Assembly (NCBI GenBank): GCA_024743315.1
Contig: JANSWU010000002.1
Coordinates: 480,403 to 544,402, forward strand
DNA: 64,000 nucleotides
Direction: 5' to 3'
Source of the DNA: Hyphomonadaceae bacterium
Lineage (GTDB): Bacteria; Pseudomonadota; Alphaproteobacteria; Caulobacterales; Hyphomonadaceae
Shown: piece by piece, positions 1-10,100 of the stretch
How positions within the stretch are numbered: position 1 is the stretch's first letter
Layout of the letters: the number at the start of each line of letters is the position of its first letter
Notes under the pieces: generated by a model
What the model was told of the DNA's origin: nothing
What the model saw: the letters and a program-made list of their open reading frames with translations, nothing else
Databases searched by the model: none
Made by a program: the position numbers and the translations under genes

Positions 1-113
1 ATGCCTGGAAAGGCGCGGCGCAGCGCACTGTAGACAATGCCGAGACGCGGTATTTTATTCTCCATGCGCACAAGCTGCTCGACCCAGAAACCGGTGATCA
101 CCATCACGTCTAA
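1..113 (+). CDS. C-terminal fragment of a probable DUF4170 protein
   Basis: Frame 3 is open from the window edge and ends with TAA at 111-113, giving 36 residues that begin AWKGAAQRTVDNAETRYF and finish in HHHV. The pattern of a tryptophan, then AQ.TVDNA..RYFI, resembles from memory the C-terminal half of the small DUF4170 proteins that sit beside lipid A/Kdo genes in alphaproteobacteria. One base separates its stop from the ATG of the ABC transporter at 115, so the two are probably co-transcribed. The 5' part lies outside the window and the function is unknown. Confidence 0.5.
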   Translation, partial: AWKGAAQRTVDNAETRYFILHAHKLLDPETGDHHHV

Positions 114-114
114 G

Positions 115-1872
115 ATGGACGCCACGCCGAAAAAACCTGGCAGCCTGTTTCGGTTGTTTCGCACCTATTTTCGGCCGCATCTGGGATGGTTTCTCGGCGG
201 AACGCTGTTTGCCGTAACCACAGCGCTGTTCGCCAATGCATACGCAGCGATTCTGGCGTTTGTGGGCAACGGAATTCAAGGCGCGATCGAAAATCCGGAT
301 GGCAGCACCAATTGGGTTTGGTGGGCGGCCGGCGGGATTGTCGCACTGGCCACGGGCCGGGCGGTGTCGCTCTATTTGATGACCATCCTCAACAATACGG
401 GCGTTCAACGCGCTCTGGTCGACATCCAGCAAACGCAATTTGATGAATTGATCGATGGTGATTTCGCGCGTCTGAGTGGCGATGCGTCTGGGGGCTTTGT
501 TTCGCGCTTTATCAATGATGTGAACGCGATCCGGGATGCCGGTCTTCGTTTCGCTAACAATTTTACCAAGAGCGTTGTCACCGTGCTTGGCGCCTTCGGC
601 ATCATGCTTTGGCTCGACTGGCAGCTGACCCTGATCCTGCTTGTTGTCTATCCGATTGCCTTCTGGCCTGTTATCGCCTTGGGCGAGCGGGTCCGCAAAC
701 GCGCCAAGCGGGCGCAACGCCAAGTTGGAGATGTCACGGCATTATTGTCGGAAGGATTTCAGTCGCACCGGATTATCAAAGCCTACGGGCTCGAAACCTA
801 TCAAAAGGACCGGGCCAAGCTCGGATTCATCGAACGCTCCCGCCTTTTTTTGAAAGTGCTGACGGATAAGGCTGCCGTCGATCCTATTCTGGAAGTCACG
901 GGCGGCGTTGCCTTGGCCGGCATTCTTGGTTTCTCGGCATGGCGGATCGCCAGCGGAGACAGCTCGCTCGGCGCCTTGCTGGGGATAATTGGAGCGATCG
1001 GGATCGCAGCACCTGAATTGCGTGCCCTCGGCACGCTCAACGCCGTTGCCCAAGAGGGTGGGGCAGCGGCGGACCGCGTGTTTGAAGTCGTTGACGCATT
1101 ACCGGCCGTCGCTGATGCGCCGGATGCGGCCACTCTCGATCACGCAAAAGGCGAGATCAAATTTCGCGATGTGGTGTTCAATTATCCCGATGGGACGCCG
1201 GCTTTGCGCGGACTCGATTTCGCGGTCGCAGCTGGAGAGACGGTGGCCTTTGTCGGTTCGAGCGGGGCCGGCAAGTCGACCATCTTCAATCTCATTCTGC
1301 GCCTTTATGATGTGAGTGCGGGGGAAATCCGCATTGATGGGCACGATGTACAGTCTTTGAATGCCGGATCGTTGCGGCGGGCGAGTGCGATCGTGTCTCA
1401 GGACACAGCGCTGTTTGATGACACGGTGAGAGCAAACATCGCGCTTGGGCGTCTCGATGCGACCGACGCCGACATTGAGCTGGCCGCAAAGGCTGCTAAC
1501 GCGCATGATTTCATTCGCGATCTGCCGGGTGGCTATGCCGCTGAGGCAGGTGAGATGGGACGAAATCTTTCGGGCGGGCAAAGGCAGCGCATCGCGCTCG
1601 CACGGGCGATCTTGCGGGATGCGCCAATTCTAATGCTGGACGAGGCGACCTCAGCCCTCGACGCGGAAAGCGAAGCCAAAGTGCAGGCAGCGCTGGCCGA
1701 ATTTTCGCAGGACCGGACAACCCTGATTATCGCCCACCGGCTGTCCACGGTTCGCGCGGCAGATCGGATCATTGTTGTCGATGAGGGCCGCGTCGTTGAA
1801 ACGGGCACACATGACGAACTGATAGAAGCAAACGGCGTCTACAAGAAGCTGGTCGAACTGCAGCTGAATTAA
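115..1872 (+). CDS. ABC transporter, fused permease/ATPase (MsbA-like lipid exporter type)
   Basis: A half-transporter of 585 residues: an N-terminal six-helix exporter domain (about 20-320) followed by an ATPase domain. The ATPase has Walker A GSSGAGKST at 381-389, signature LSGGQ from 485, Walker B ILMLDE ending at catalytic E510, and the switch histidine H541 in IAHRLSTV. Such proteins work as homodimers in the inner membrane, and MsbA members flip lipid A-core. The DUF4170-like gene one base upstream favours a lipid role, but a drug or peptide exporter cannot be excluded. The start at 115 is preferred over an in-frame ATG at 37 because the upstream gene runs to 113. The 3' end overlaps the convergent DsbA-family gene by four bases. 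Confidence 0.85.
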   Translation: MDATPKKPGSLFRLFRTYFRPHLGWFLGGTLFAVTTALFANAYAAILAFVGNGIQGAIENPDGSTNWVWWAAGGIVALATGRAVSLYLMTILNNTGVQRALVDIQQTQFDELIDGDFARLSGDASGGFVSRFINDVNAIRDAGLRFANNFTKSVVTVLGAFGIMLWLDWQLTLILLVVYPIAFWPVIALGERVRKRAKRAQRQVGDVTALLSEGFQSHRIIKAYGLETYQKDRAKLGFIERSRLFLKVLTDKAAVDPILEVTGGVALAGILGFSAWRIASGDSSLGALLGIIGAIGIAAPELRALGTLNAVAQEGGAAADRVFEVVDALPAVADAPDAATLDHAKGEIKFRDVVFNYPDGTPALRGLDFAVAAGETVAFVGSSGAGKSTIFNLILRLYDVSAGEIRIDGHDVQSLNAGSLRRASAIVSQDTALFDDTVRANIALGRLDATDADIELAAKAANAHDFIRDLPGGYAAEAGEMGRNLSGGQRQRIALARAILRDAPILMLDEATSALDAESEAKVQAALAEFSQDRTTLIIAHRLSTVRAADRIIVVDEGRVVETGTHDELIEANGVYKKLVELQLN

Positions 1873-2543
1873 GCGCCGCCCGCAGCCGGTTGCGGGGCCG
1901 GCACATGCTCGGCCGCAGTCTTCAGGAAACGTGCGAGTTTTTCAGAACTTTCGGCACCTTGAACAGCGATCTGACGGTGGGCGATAAATGTTGGAACCCC
2001 GGAAATCCCCATTTGACGGAACAGGTTTTGTTCCTGTCTCGTGGTTTCAACATCGGCTTCGCCGGACAACAGGTCAGAAACAAGATTTGCGTCCAAGCCG
2101 ATCTTAGCTGCGAGGGTGACCAGAGTTTCGTGGTCGCCAATGTCTTGGCCCTTGGAAAACACTGCTTCAAACAGAGCTTCTTTCGCCGCCATGCCAAGAC
2201 CCTGTCCTTGGGCCCAGCGCACGACGCGGTGTGCATTGAAACTGTTAGGACGACGGGTGATCCGATCGAAATGGAAGGGGATGCCTTCTTCTTCGCCATA
2301 CTGGATCAGAAGCTCCCGCATCTGATTGGCCCGGTCACGCCCCTGATCGCTGCCAAACCTCTGTTTCATATACTCTTTATAGTCGAAGCCGCCAGCGGGA
2401 ACGGTGGGATCAAGCTCAAACGGACGGAATAGGATTTCGATTTCGAGCTCTGGAACCATCTCGATGGCGCCTTTCAGGCGGCGTAGCCCAACCCAGCACC
2501 AAGGGCAGACAAGGTCTGAGACCATTTCAATATATAGGGTCAT
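1869..2543 (-). CDS. DsbA family oxidoreductase, FrnE-like
   Basis: A 224-residue thioredoxin-fold protein of the FrnE/2-hydroxychromene-2-carboxylate isomerase-like branch of DsbA. The active-site CPWC is at residues 13-16 and the cis-proline loop (ISGVPTF) is near the C-terminus. No signal peptide is visible, so it probably acts in the cytoplasm. ATG at 2543 overlaps the TGA of the DUF2237 gene (ATGA), which fixes the start and implies translational coupling. It is the last gene of a four-gene unit with ubiA, a desaturase and DUF2237. Its substrate cannot be read from the sequence. Confidence 0.85.
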   Translation of the reverse strand: MTLYIEMVSDLVCPWCWVGLRRLKGAIEMVPELEIEILFRPFELDPTVPAGGFDYKEYMKQRFGSDQGRDRANQMRELLIQYGEEEGIPFHFDRITRRPNSFNAHRVVRWAQGQGLGMAAKEALFEAVFSKGQDIGDHETLVTLAAKIGLDANLVSDLLSGEADVETTRQEQNLFRQMGISGVPTFIAHRQIAVQGAESSEKLARFLKTAAEHVPAPQPAAGGA

Positions 2544-2923
2544 GCTTGAGGGACCTCCGCGGCATGGGCTTTCAAATGCGCCAGGTCGACGATTGAAAGC
2601 GTCTTTCGATGAGTTGCCCCCAGATATACCGGTGGCGCCACGCCCATTTGGCGTGCTTCCTCCCAGCGCGATGCGCAAAGGCACCATTTGTCACCGGGTT
2701 TCAGGCCCGGAAACCGGAATTCAGGACGCGGCGTGATCAAGTCATTGCCGCGATGAAAGGAATAATTCAGGAATTCGGCTGTGACGCTGACGCAGACCGT
2801 GTGCAGCCCATGATCCATCGGTCCTGTATTGCAGCAGCCATCCCGAAAGAACCCCGTTAACGGATCGTGGCTGCAGGGCTCTAAAGGCTCACCGAGCACA
2901 TTTCGAGCGTCGGACGGGGTCAT
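2540..2923 (-). CDS. DUF2237 family protein
   Basis: A 127-residue protein that opens with NVLGEPLEPCSHDPLTGFF and has a cysteine-rich stretch (RDGCCNTG), then the KPGDKWCLCASRWEEA segment. These are hallmarks of the DUF2237 family, small proteins of unknown function usually about 120 residues long. The start at 2923 is chosen because its ATG overlaps the TGA of the desaturase gene (ATGA), and its own TGA overlaps the next ATG in the same way. The tight coupling suggests equal expression with the desaturase and the DsbA-like protein. Confidence 0.85.
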   Translation of the reverse strand: MTPSDARNVLGEPLEPCSHDPLTGFFRDGCCNTGPMDHGLHTVCVSVTAEFLNYSFHRGNDLITPRPEFRFPGLKPGDKWCLCASRWEEARQMGVAPPVYLGATHRKTLSIVDLAHLKAHAAEVPQA

Positions 2924-3912
2924 TCGGCCGGCACCGTCATCGGTTTGCTCGCGGCCGATTTGATAACGCCCCAATAGCCCTCCTGGACTTCCATTTTGGG
3001 CGTAATGCCTTTGGCCTCCAGCAGCGTATGCGCCTCGGCCAAGCGATAGAATGGCAAATGCATGAACATGTGATGTTCACAATGATAGTTCACCCAATAG
3101 GGAGCGATGAACACGCGCTCGAGCAGACTTGCCCGGGTGGTCCGGGCATGGCGCATCGGGTCGTCATGATCTGGAACCACCGCGTGTTCAGCGATATTGC
3201 GCAGTCGCGTCACCATCATGTTCCAGGTCGCCATGGGCAATAGCCACAAGACAAAGAAGGCCCACCAATATCCCAGGAGGGACAGGAACAGCAGAAGGAT
3301 CCCGTTCGTGATCAGGAACGGCACGGCCGCTTCGCGGGCGGCCTGCATGCGGTTCCCGGCACTTTTTCCAGGCCGGATATTATGGCCGAGCGCATTCGCA
3401 AACTGGTTATAGCGCTGCTTGAAAAAAGTCTGGCCGGTCAGGTCCCGTATGATCTTTCGGCGTAGTGATTCTTGCGTGATCGGGAAGGGCGCAGACAGAA
3501 CCAGATCGGGATCTTCGGGCTGCTGCGCAAACTTATGATGTTGAAGATGATAGGGGCGATAGGCTTTCAGGCTGCCGCCAATCGGAGCGCCAGAGAGCCA
3601 ATGTCCGAAAAAGTCGTTCAGCCCCTTGTTTCGTGCCAAGCCACCATGCGCCGCTTCATGCATCAGAACCGCGAGCCCAAGTTGGCGGGCGCCAATGATC
3701 GGTACGGCGAGGATGATCAGCACAGGCTGCCAGATTGCAGCGGCCATCGCGAGACCAATCACTGCCCAGCAATGGATGACCATTCCGAGCCCCATCAGGT
3801 CGGATCGGCGGGAGACATAATCCCATTCTTCCTTGGTGAAGAGATCAAGCGGACGGATTCGTTTCGCAGCGGCCATATCTTGCTTATACAGCCCTGTCGC
3901 AAGGGCAGACAA
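2920..3912 (-). CDS. Membrane fatty acid desaturase
   Basis: A 330-residue integral membrane di-iron desaturase. All three histidine boxes are present: HEAAH at 85-89, HLQHH at 122-126 and HCEHH at 277-281, with further histidines in the RNIAEHAV and HMFMHLPF segments. Hydrophobic pairs flank the boxes, as expected for four membrane-spanning helices. The family introduces double bonds, or occasionally hydroxyls, into acyl chains of lipids, acyl-CoA or carotenoids; the substrate here is undetermined. It lies 7 bases downstream of ubiA and overlaps DUF2237. An alternative start at Met13 (3876) is possible. Confidence 0.85.
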   Translation of the reverse strand: MSALATGLYKQDMAAAKRIRPLDLFTKEEWDYVSRRSDLMGLGMVIHCWAVIGLAMAAAIWQPVLIILAVPIIGARQLGLAVLMHEAAHGGLARNKGLNDFFGHWLSGAPIGGSLKAYRPYHLQHHKFAQQPEDPDLVLSAPFPITQESLRRKIIRDLTGQTFFKQRYNQFANALGHNIRPGKSAGNRMQAAREAAVPFLITNGILLLFLSLLGYWWAFFVLWLLPMATWNMMVTRLRNIAEHAVVPDHDDPMRHARTTRASLLERVFIAPYWVNYHCEHHMFMHLPFYRLAEAHTLLEAKGITPKMEVQEGYWGVIKSAASKPMTVPAE

Positions 3913-3919
3913 GAATGGC

Positions 3920-4864
3920 CTAGAGGAAAGCAGCGATCACCAGACCAGCGAGAATAATCGCACCGGCCCAGACATTCGATTTGAAAATAGCAAGCGCCCG
4001 CGCTTCGCGTTTGTTCGAGAGCTGCGACACCTGCCAAATCCCGTGGCCGAGAAAAGCCAGCCCGAGCACGGCCCCAATCCGCCCCGCACCCGCGAAATAG
4101 GCGCCAAGGAAGATCAGCGTTGTTGCGATCATATGGAAGACAAAGACCCCGGTCAGGACCTTGTCACCAAACAGACGCGCCGTGGACTTCACGCCAAGCA
4201 TAGCGTCGTCTTCGCGATCCTGCAGGGCGTAAATTGTATCATAGGCGACGGTCCAGCAGACCAGTCCAAGATACAGCACCACCGTTGCGCCCGTCACGTT
4301 CGTCGCCGTTGCCGCGCCGACCAAGGCTCCGAAATTAAACGTAAATCCGAGCCAGGCCTGCGGCCACCAGGTGACGCGTTTCATATAGGGGTAGGCCGCC
4401 ACCATGGGCACCGCCAGCAAGGCGACAATCTTGGCGTCGAGCGGCAAGGTCAGCCAAACCAAGAATCCGACCCCGAGCTGCGCTGCGAGGAAGATATAGG
4501 CCTGTTGCAGGGTGACATCACCCGCCGGCAACGGCCGCGCTTCCGTGCGTGTGACTTTGGCATCGATCTCGCGATCCTGGATATCGTTCCAGGTGCAGCC
4601 GGCGCCGCGCATGGCGATGGCGCCAATCGCGAAGAGAATGATCCAGACGAGATCGATCCAATGAAACCCGAGCGGGATCCGCATCTGCGCAAGTCCGATC
4701 CAGCAGGGCAGCAGAAGCAGCCATATCCCGACAGGGCGATCCCAGCGCGCGAGAGCGGCATAAGGACGGCTCTGTTCAGGCAGCGATTTCAGCCAGTCCG
4801 GCATCGCACTATCAAGCGGCACATTGCTGTTTGCGTCTACATTATGATCTGTCGACTCGGTCAT
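3920..4864 (-). CDS. ubiA: 4-hydroxybenzoate polyprenyltransferase
   Basis: A 314-residue membrane prenyltransferase that attaches the polyprenyl tail to 4-hydroxybenzoate in ubiquinone synthesis. Both aspartate-rich, Mg-diphosphate-binding motifs are visible: NDIQDREID at 93-101 and DREDD at 216-220, among about eight hydrophobic helices. The length fits UbiA once a polar N-terminal extension of some 30 residues is allowed for. It is the first gene of the minus-strand unit and is divergent from rsmE, with 73 bases between the two starts. Confidence 0.92.
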   Translation of the reverse strand: MTESTDHNVDANSNVPLDSAMPDWLKSLPEQSRPYAALARWDRPVGIWLLLLPCWIGLAQMRIPLGFHWIDLVWIILFAIGAIAMRGAGCTWNDIQDREIDAKVTRTEARPLPAGDVTLQQAYIFLAAQLGVGFLVWLTLPLDAKIVALLAVPMVAAYPYMKRVTWWPQAWLGFTFNFGALVGAATATNVTGATVVLYLGLVCWTVAYDTIYALQDREDDAMLGVKSTARLFGDKVLTGVFVFHMIATTLIFLGAYFAGAGRIGAVLGLAFLGHGIWQVSQLSNKREARALAIFKSNVWAGAIILAGLVIAAFL

Positions 4865-4937
4865 GCGCCCTCTATAGCGATTTTTTATTGCTGCGCCATG
4901 ACTTAACCTCTGTCGCAGGCAGCTCTATACGGGCCAT

Positions 4938-5687
4938 ATGAGCCATATTGCCCGCCTTTTTGTTGATGAACCGTTGCTGCGTGATCAGCCCTTGGATTTG
5001 CCAGATGACCAAAGCAAATACCTATTACGTGTCATGCGGCTTTCCGCCGGAGCGATGATTCGAGCGTTCAATGGTGCAGATGGCGAGTGGCGCTGCGAAC
5101 TCATGGTGACCGGGAAGCGCGCGGCGCTGCGCCCGATTGAGCAAACGCGGCAGCAGTCTGCGTCGCCAGACCTCACGCTCTTATTCGCGCCAGTCAAGAA
5201 AGCGCGCACCGACTTCATTGTCGAAAAGGCGGCGGAGCTTGGCGCTCGAAGGATATGCCCCGTGATTACGGAATACACCCAGACCTCCAGGGTGCGCACG
5301 GATCGCATGCGAAGCCTCGCCATTGAGGCCGCAGAACAGACCGAACGAATGGACTTGCCAGAGATTGAAGAGGCCGCGCCCTTGGCGACGGTCCTGTCAA
5401 TCTGGGATCCGGCCAAACCCTTGATCTATTGCGATGAAGGTGGCGATGCTGCACCGATCCAAACCAAGGTTTCAGCGCTTTTGGGTAAGCCTGCCGGCAT
5501 TCTGACCGGGCCTGAAGGCGGCTTCTCACCGAGAGAACGAAACATGCTTCGTGCGTTGGAATATGTTGTGCCGATTACGCTCGGCCCCCGGATCCTGCGC
5601 GCCGAGACAGCCGTGGTGTCAGCCCTGACACTTTGGCAATCACTGGTTGGCGATTGGCAAAACGCACCCTATCTGCCTGAAAGCTAA
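4938..5687 (+). CDS. rsmE: 16S rRNA (uracil1498-N3)-methyltransferase
   Basis: A 249-residue SPOUT methyltransferase. The N-terminal PUA-like part (LPDDQSKYLLRVMRLSAG) is followed by the knotted SAM-binding domain with ILTGPEGGFSPRE and LGPRILRAETA, the motifs that identify RsmE. It methylates N3 of U1498 in the 30S subunit decoding region. gshA follows 26 bases downstream on the same strand, an arrangement I believe is common in alphaproteobacteria, so the pair is probably an operon. Confidence 0.95.
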   Translation: MSHIARLFVDEPLLRDQPLDLPDDQSKYLLRVMRLSAGAMIRAFNGADGEWRCELMVTGKRAALRPIEQTRQQSASPDLTLLFAPVKKARTDFIVEKAAELGARRICPVITEYTQTSRVRTDRMRSLAIEAAEQTERMDLPEIEEAAPLATVLSIWDPAKPLIYCDEGGDAAPIQTKVSALLGKPAGILTGPEGGFSPRERNMLRALEYVVPITLGPRILRAETAVVSALTLWQSLVGDWQNAPYLPES

Positions 5688-5713
5688 AAAAGAATCGCCA
5701 GGAGGGCAGGGGC

Positions 5714-7093
5714 GTGACGACTCCGACCAAGGATATTGACGAAACCGCACCACGGATCTCCGGCAAGACCGAGCTGGTCGAATGGTTCGAAGCTGGCTGC
5801 AAGCCGAAAACCGACTGGCGGATCGGCACTGAACACGAAAAGTTTGGCTTCACCTGGAAGGATCTAAAACCCCTCCCGTATGATGGCGACGCCTCTATCC
5901 TGGCCATGCTGGAAGGCCTGCGTGACACTTTTGATTGGGCCCCCATCGAGGAAAACGGCTATCTGATCGGTCTCAAAAAAGGCGGTGCCAGTGTCAGCCT
6001 CGAACCTGGCGGGCAGTTTGAATTGTCAGGCGCACCGCTCGAGCACATCCACGAGACTTGCAATGAGGTGGGCCAGCATCTCGAAGAGGTCCGCCAGATC
6101 GCAGATCCGCTGGGCATTGGCTTTATCGGCCTCGGGGCGAGCCCGATCTGGTCCATGGAAGAGACACCGATCATGCCCAAAGGGCGCTATAAGATCATGC
6201 GCGCCTATATGGAAAAAGTCGGTCGCCTCGGGCGGCAAATGATGTTCCGGACCTGCACCGTGCAGAGCAATCTGGATTTCGGCTCGGAAGCTGACATGGT
6301 GAAGAAGTTCAGGGTCTCGCTGGCCCTGCAGCCGCTTGGCACGGCTTTATTTGCCAACTCCCCGTTCCTGGACGGGCGTCCGAATGGCTTCCTCTCTTAT
6401 CGTTCGCAAATCTGGACGGATACGGATCCGGACCGGACGGGCATGCTGCCCTTCGTCTTCGAAGACGGCTTCGGGTTTGAGCGCTATGTCGATTATGCCC
6501 TTGATGTGCCGATGTATTTTGTCCGCCGCGGCGGCACTTATCTGGACGCATCGGGATTAAGCTTCCGCGATTTCATGGACGGCAACTTATCAATTCTGCC
6601 GGGCGAACGCCCGGCAATTGACGATTTCGAAGATCATCTCTCGACCATCTTCCCGGAAGTGCGACTGAAACGCTTCCTGGAAATGCGCGGCAGTGATTCC
6701 GGACCGTGGTCGCGTCTCTGCGCCTTTTCGGCATTCTGGACAGGGCTGCTCTATGATGATGCGGCGCTTGAGGCGGCTTGGGAGCTCGTCAAAGACTGGA
6801 CCGAAGGCGAGCGCGAGGCGCTGCGCCAAAGCGTGCGCACGCTCGGTCTTAACGCGCCTGTGCCTGGTGGGCGGACACTACAGGACCTTGGCAAAGATGT
6901 GCTGGTCATCGCCAGACAGGGCCTGCGCGCGCGCGCCAAGCTGTCAGTTTCGGGCGATGATGAAACCGGGTTTCTGCACGAGCTCGACCAGACCCTGGCC
7001 AGCGGCCTGACGCCTGCCGATGTGCTCTTGAAGAAGTATTCAGAGCTCTGGAATGGAGATCTGACAGAGATCTTCAAGGATCAGGCTTATTAG
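5714..7093 (+). CDS. gshA: Glutamate-cysteine ligase (alphaproteobacterial/plant type)
   Basis: A 459-residue enzyme for the first, ATP-dependent step of glutathione synthesis. Recognisable segments are WRIGTEHEKFGF near residue 35, the glycine-rich SLEPGGQFELSG near 100, and KGRYKIMRAYM near 155, all typical of the plant/alphaproteobacterial GCL class rather than the E. coli GshA class. The start is GTG at 5714, preceded by a strong Shine-Dalgarno sequence (aggagggcagg). A bidirectional terminator hairpin follows the stop by about 20 bases. Confidence 0.93.
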   Translation: MTTPTKDIDETAPRISGKTELVEWFEAGCKPKTDWRIGTEHEKFGFTWKDLKPLPYDGDASILAMLEGLRDTFDWAPIEENGYLIGLKKGGASVSLEPGGQFELSGAPLEHIHETCNEVGQHLEEVRQIADPLGIGFIGLGASPIWSMEETPIMPKGRYKIMRAYMEKVGRLGRQMMFRTCTVQSNLDFGSEADMVKKFRVSLALQPLGTALFANSPFLDGRPNGFLSYRSQIWTDTDPDRTGMLPFVFEDGFGFERYVDYALDVPMYFVRRGGTYLDASGLSFRDFMDGNLSILPGERPAIDDFEDHLSTIFPEVRLKRFLEMRGSDSGPWSRLCAFSAFWTGLLYDDAALEAAWELVKDWTEGEREALRQSVRTLGLNAPVPGGRTLQDLGKDVLVIARQGLRARAKLSVSGDDETGFLHELDQTLASGLTPADVLLKKYSELWNGDLTEIFKDQAY

Positions 7094-7113
7094 TGTTTGG
7101 TCTCGATGCGATG

Positions 7114-7150
7114 AAAAAAGTGGCGGATCCGACGGACCCGCCACTTTTAT
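7114..7150. terminator. Bidirectional rho-independent terminator between gshA and the TonB-dependent receptor
   Basis: An 11-bp inverted repeat (aaaagtggcgg at 7116-7126, complement at 7138-7148) closes on an 11-base loop. A-rich sequence on the left and T-rich on the right give a U-tract in both directions, so it can end gshA (plus) and the receptor gene (minus). Confidence 0.85.
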
Positions 7151-7169
7151 CTTGAAAGCCGAAGCTTGA

Positions 7170-10100
7170 CTAGAAGCTCAGTTTCGCACCGACAAAGACG
7201 AACCGCCCAGCTGCCTCATAGACGCCTGCGATCGTATTCGCTTCTATGTTCGCCGTTGGGCTCGGTCCAAATGTTGGCACGACCGGCGGATCTTCATCAA
7301 AGACATTGTTCACGCCCGCTCTCAGCTCGACGAAGTCATTGACATCCCAGAATGCCGCAACATCAAAATAGTGTTTGCCATCGAGCACGGATGACACTGT
7401 GTTTGTGCCTGCTTGAGCAAATGTCGTGGTTTCACCGGTTACCGCATCGATCGAACTTATCCGTTCGACCTCAGATAAATAACGCCAAAGGATGCTACCT
7501 CTCACATTCCAAGGGGAGTCGTAGACCGCTGTCACATTGTGCGAGTATTCAAAAGTCGGGTTGGCACAACTGTCATCATACAAGCCGACGCAATCAAAGG
7601 GTTCAATGCCGTCGCCGACACTGAACTCACTCTCCAGTTGGTAATTGCCGTTATACCGTAGCGCGATTTGACCCCATTCATCGAGATCATAGCCGTAACT
7701 CACCGCGAGGTCGAAACCGGCCACGTTCAAAAAGCCCGTATTAATCGTACTGGCGTCAATTGCGGCTTGATTTCGAGGCACTTGAGTCAGCGACCCATCT
7801 GTTCCTCGGTTGATGAGCGAACAGTATTCTTCCGCTCCGGTTTCAAGGCAGTTGGTGAGCGTGAAGGATGCTGGCGTCGCGGCGATCAGATCATTCACTT
7901 CAATCTGATAATAATCCAATGAAACCAACAGGTCCGGAACAAGACGCGATTCATAAACGAAGCCGAGCGTAATCGTATCGGCTTCTTCGGGATTCAAGGT
8001 TGGATTGCCGCTGGTGATCACGTTCAACTGACCTGAATCTGGCGGAATGGCACCGTACTGAGCCTCGGTTACACCGGTCCGGGCACATTGCTCGAACGTG
8101 GCCGTCGGCGCGTCATCTGTGCCGGCGAACCCCGAACATGGGTCCGATAAGCTGCTCAGATTGGTATTTGTCGGGTTGAACAACTCGAACACGTTTGGCG
8201 CGCGCGCGGCTCGCTGATACTGTGCCCGCAATCGCAATTCATCATTCGGCGACCAGGTCGCTCCCACGGAATAGGTGTTTACCGAGAAATCGCCACCTTC
8301 GACACTGTTCAGAATATCGATCGACTCATAAGTGGAGTTGCGAATGGCGGCAGATAAACCGAGCTCTTTGATATAGGGCATGTCCTGGATCACGGGCAGC
8401 TGGATCTCTCCGAAGACTTCAAAAAGATCGGTTTCGCCGTTGGTCGGAAGAACAGCGCCGCCTGAGCCGACGAGACCGCCGCTTTGGTTTGTGCCGTCCG
8501 CTTGTGCCGTAATGCCGTCACGTCGATATTCGACGCCAATCAAAACGTTCGGCCCTTCTGTAGCCCAGGGGCTGGAAACGCCGTAATTGGTCAGGTCGGT
8601 CTGAGCCGTTGCCCCATAAACGAACTGCTCAATTGACCCTGTCGTCAATGTCGGGGTGTCGACATAGGCGGCCAAACCGGGATCAGTTTCTGCACCAACC
8701 TGATAAGCTGACAAGAAAGGGATGCAATTGGGATCCGTGCCATTCAGGAAAGACCGGCAGACAAAATTACCGTTGCCATCGTCCACAATGTCGAGCGCCC
8801 GTGTAAGGTTCACCAAGGTCACCTGATTGGTTTGAAGGCGGTCCAGTTCAGTTTGCGCGACTTGGCCAAAGGCATCCCACTCAATGTGATCGAAAACGGT
8901 GCCGCGTAAGCCGCCGACAAATCGGAAATTCGTCAATGTTCTGGTATCTGTCCGACCGCCACCTTCAACGAATCGCCGTCGCACTTCAGCCTGCACATAA
9001 CCATCGCCAGCGACGCCTCCAGTCGTCGTGGCAATGTCTCGCGTGTAGAACCCGGTCGCCGGATCGATCACACCGCATAGCGCTGCAAGTTGTTCCGCTG
9101 TAAATAATGGATTGTCACAATTAACCTGATTGATCGCGCTTCCGAATGCCGCGGAAGGGGCAATGACTTGTGGCGATTTCGATTTGGAAAATCCAAACTC
9201 GCTATAGGCTTCAATATTCGGGGAAATTTCATAGTGCCCCAAGAATCCTGCATTAAAGCGCTCGGTCGCCCGGCGAATAGGGTTTTGAGGGTTGAAATTG
9301 AACGCATTATTGAGACCCGAGGAAAGCGTATTGTCACCGTTTAACGAGAAGCCGCCACCGGTGATTGGATTCCCTTCATCATCTGTTCTTACAGAGCCAT
9401 CGGCATTGTAAAGCGGAACCGCATCGGCGAGTGTGCCACCGGTGGGGATCGCCGGGGACAAAACGAAAGACGTGGGAAACGGTCCTTGATTTGATCCCAA
9501 GCAGAACGGATCGCCTCCAAACTCACCCAGCGCGCAACGCGCAAAATCGCGCGCCCCTTGATCGATGCCTTCATTCTCAAAGTATCGGAAATAAACTGTC
9601 GCATTGCCGCGACCATCATCCATGTTGGATCCCATGACGATGGAAAAATCATAGGTATCATTGGCCGTACTGGCACCGGATACTGTGTCTTCACCAATGT
9701 TGGCGAGCGCTTGCTGCAGCGCGGAATTGTCATTGCTGAATTGATTGAAACCGTACTGGAAGTCTGCTTCGATGCCTTCAAAGTCGGACCGCAAGATAAA
9801 GTTGGCAACGCCTGCAACGGCGTCAGATCCATACACGGCGGATGCGCCGCCTGTGACAATCTCAACCCGCTCGACAAGCGGGGCAGGGATCAAATTGACG
9901 TCGCTCGCATAGCCGCCAGATAATGGCGAGCCGGGCGGAAGACGTTTTCCATTCGCCAAGGCCAGTGTTCGGACAGACCCAATTCCGCGCAAGTCGAGCG
10001 TCGACGTACCGTTTGCGCCATTTGCGAATGATGAATTCTGGCTGTTCGCTCCGACCGATACTTGCGGCAGGGAATTTACCAAGTCGATCGTATCCACGGT

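Noticed and set aside
3833..4906. A 357-codon plus-strand open frame opposite ubiA and the desaturase
   Set aside because: Its product is rich in Arg, Pro, His and Asp with no recognisable domain, and ubiA on the other strand has both catalytic motifs; it is a shadow frame.
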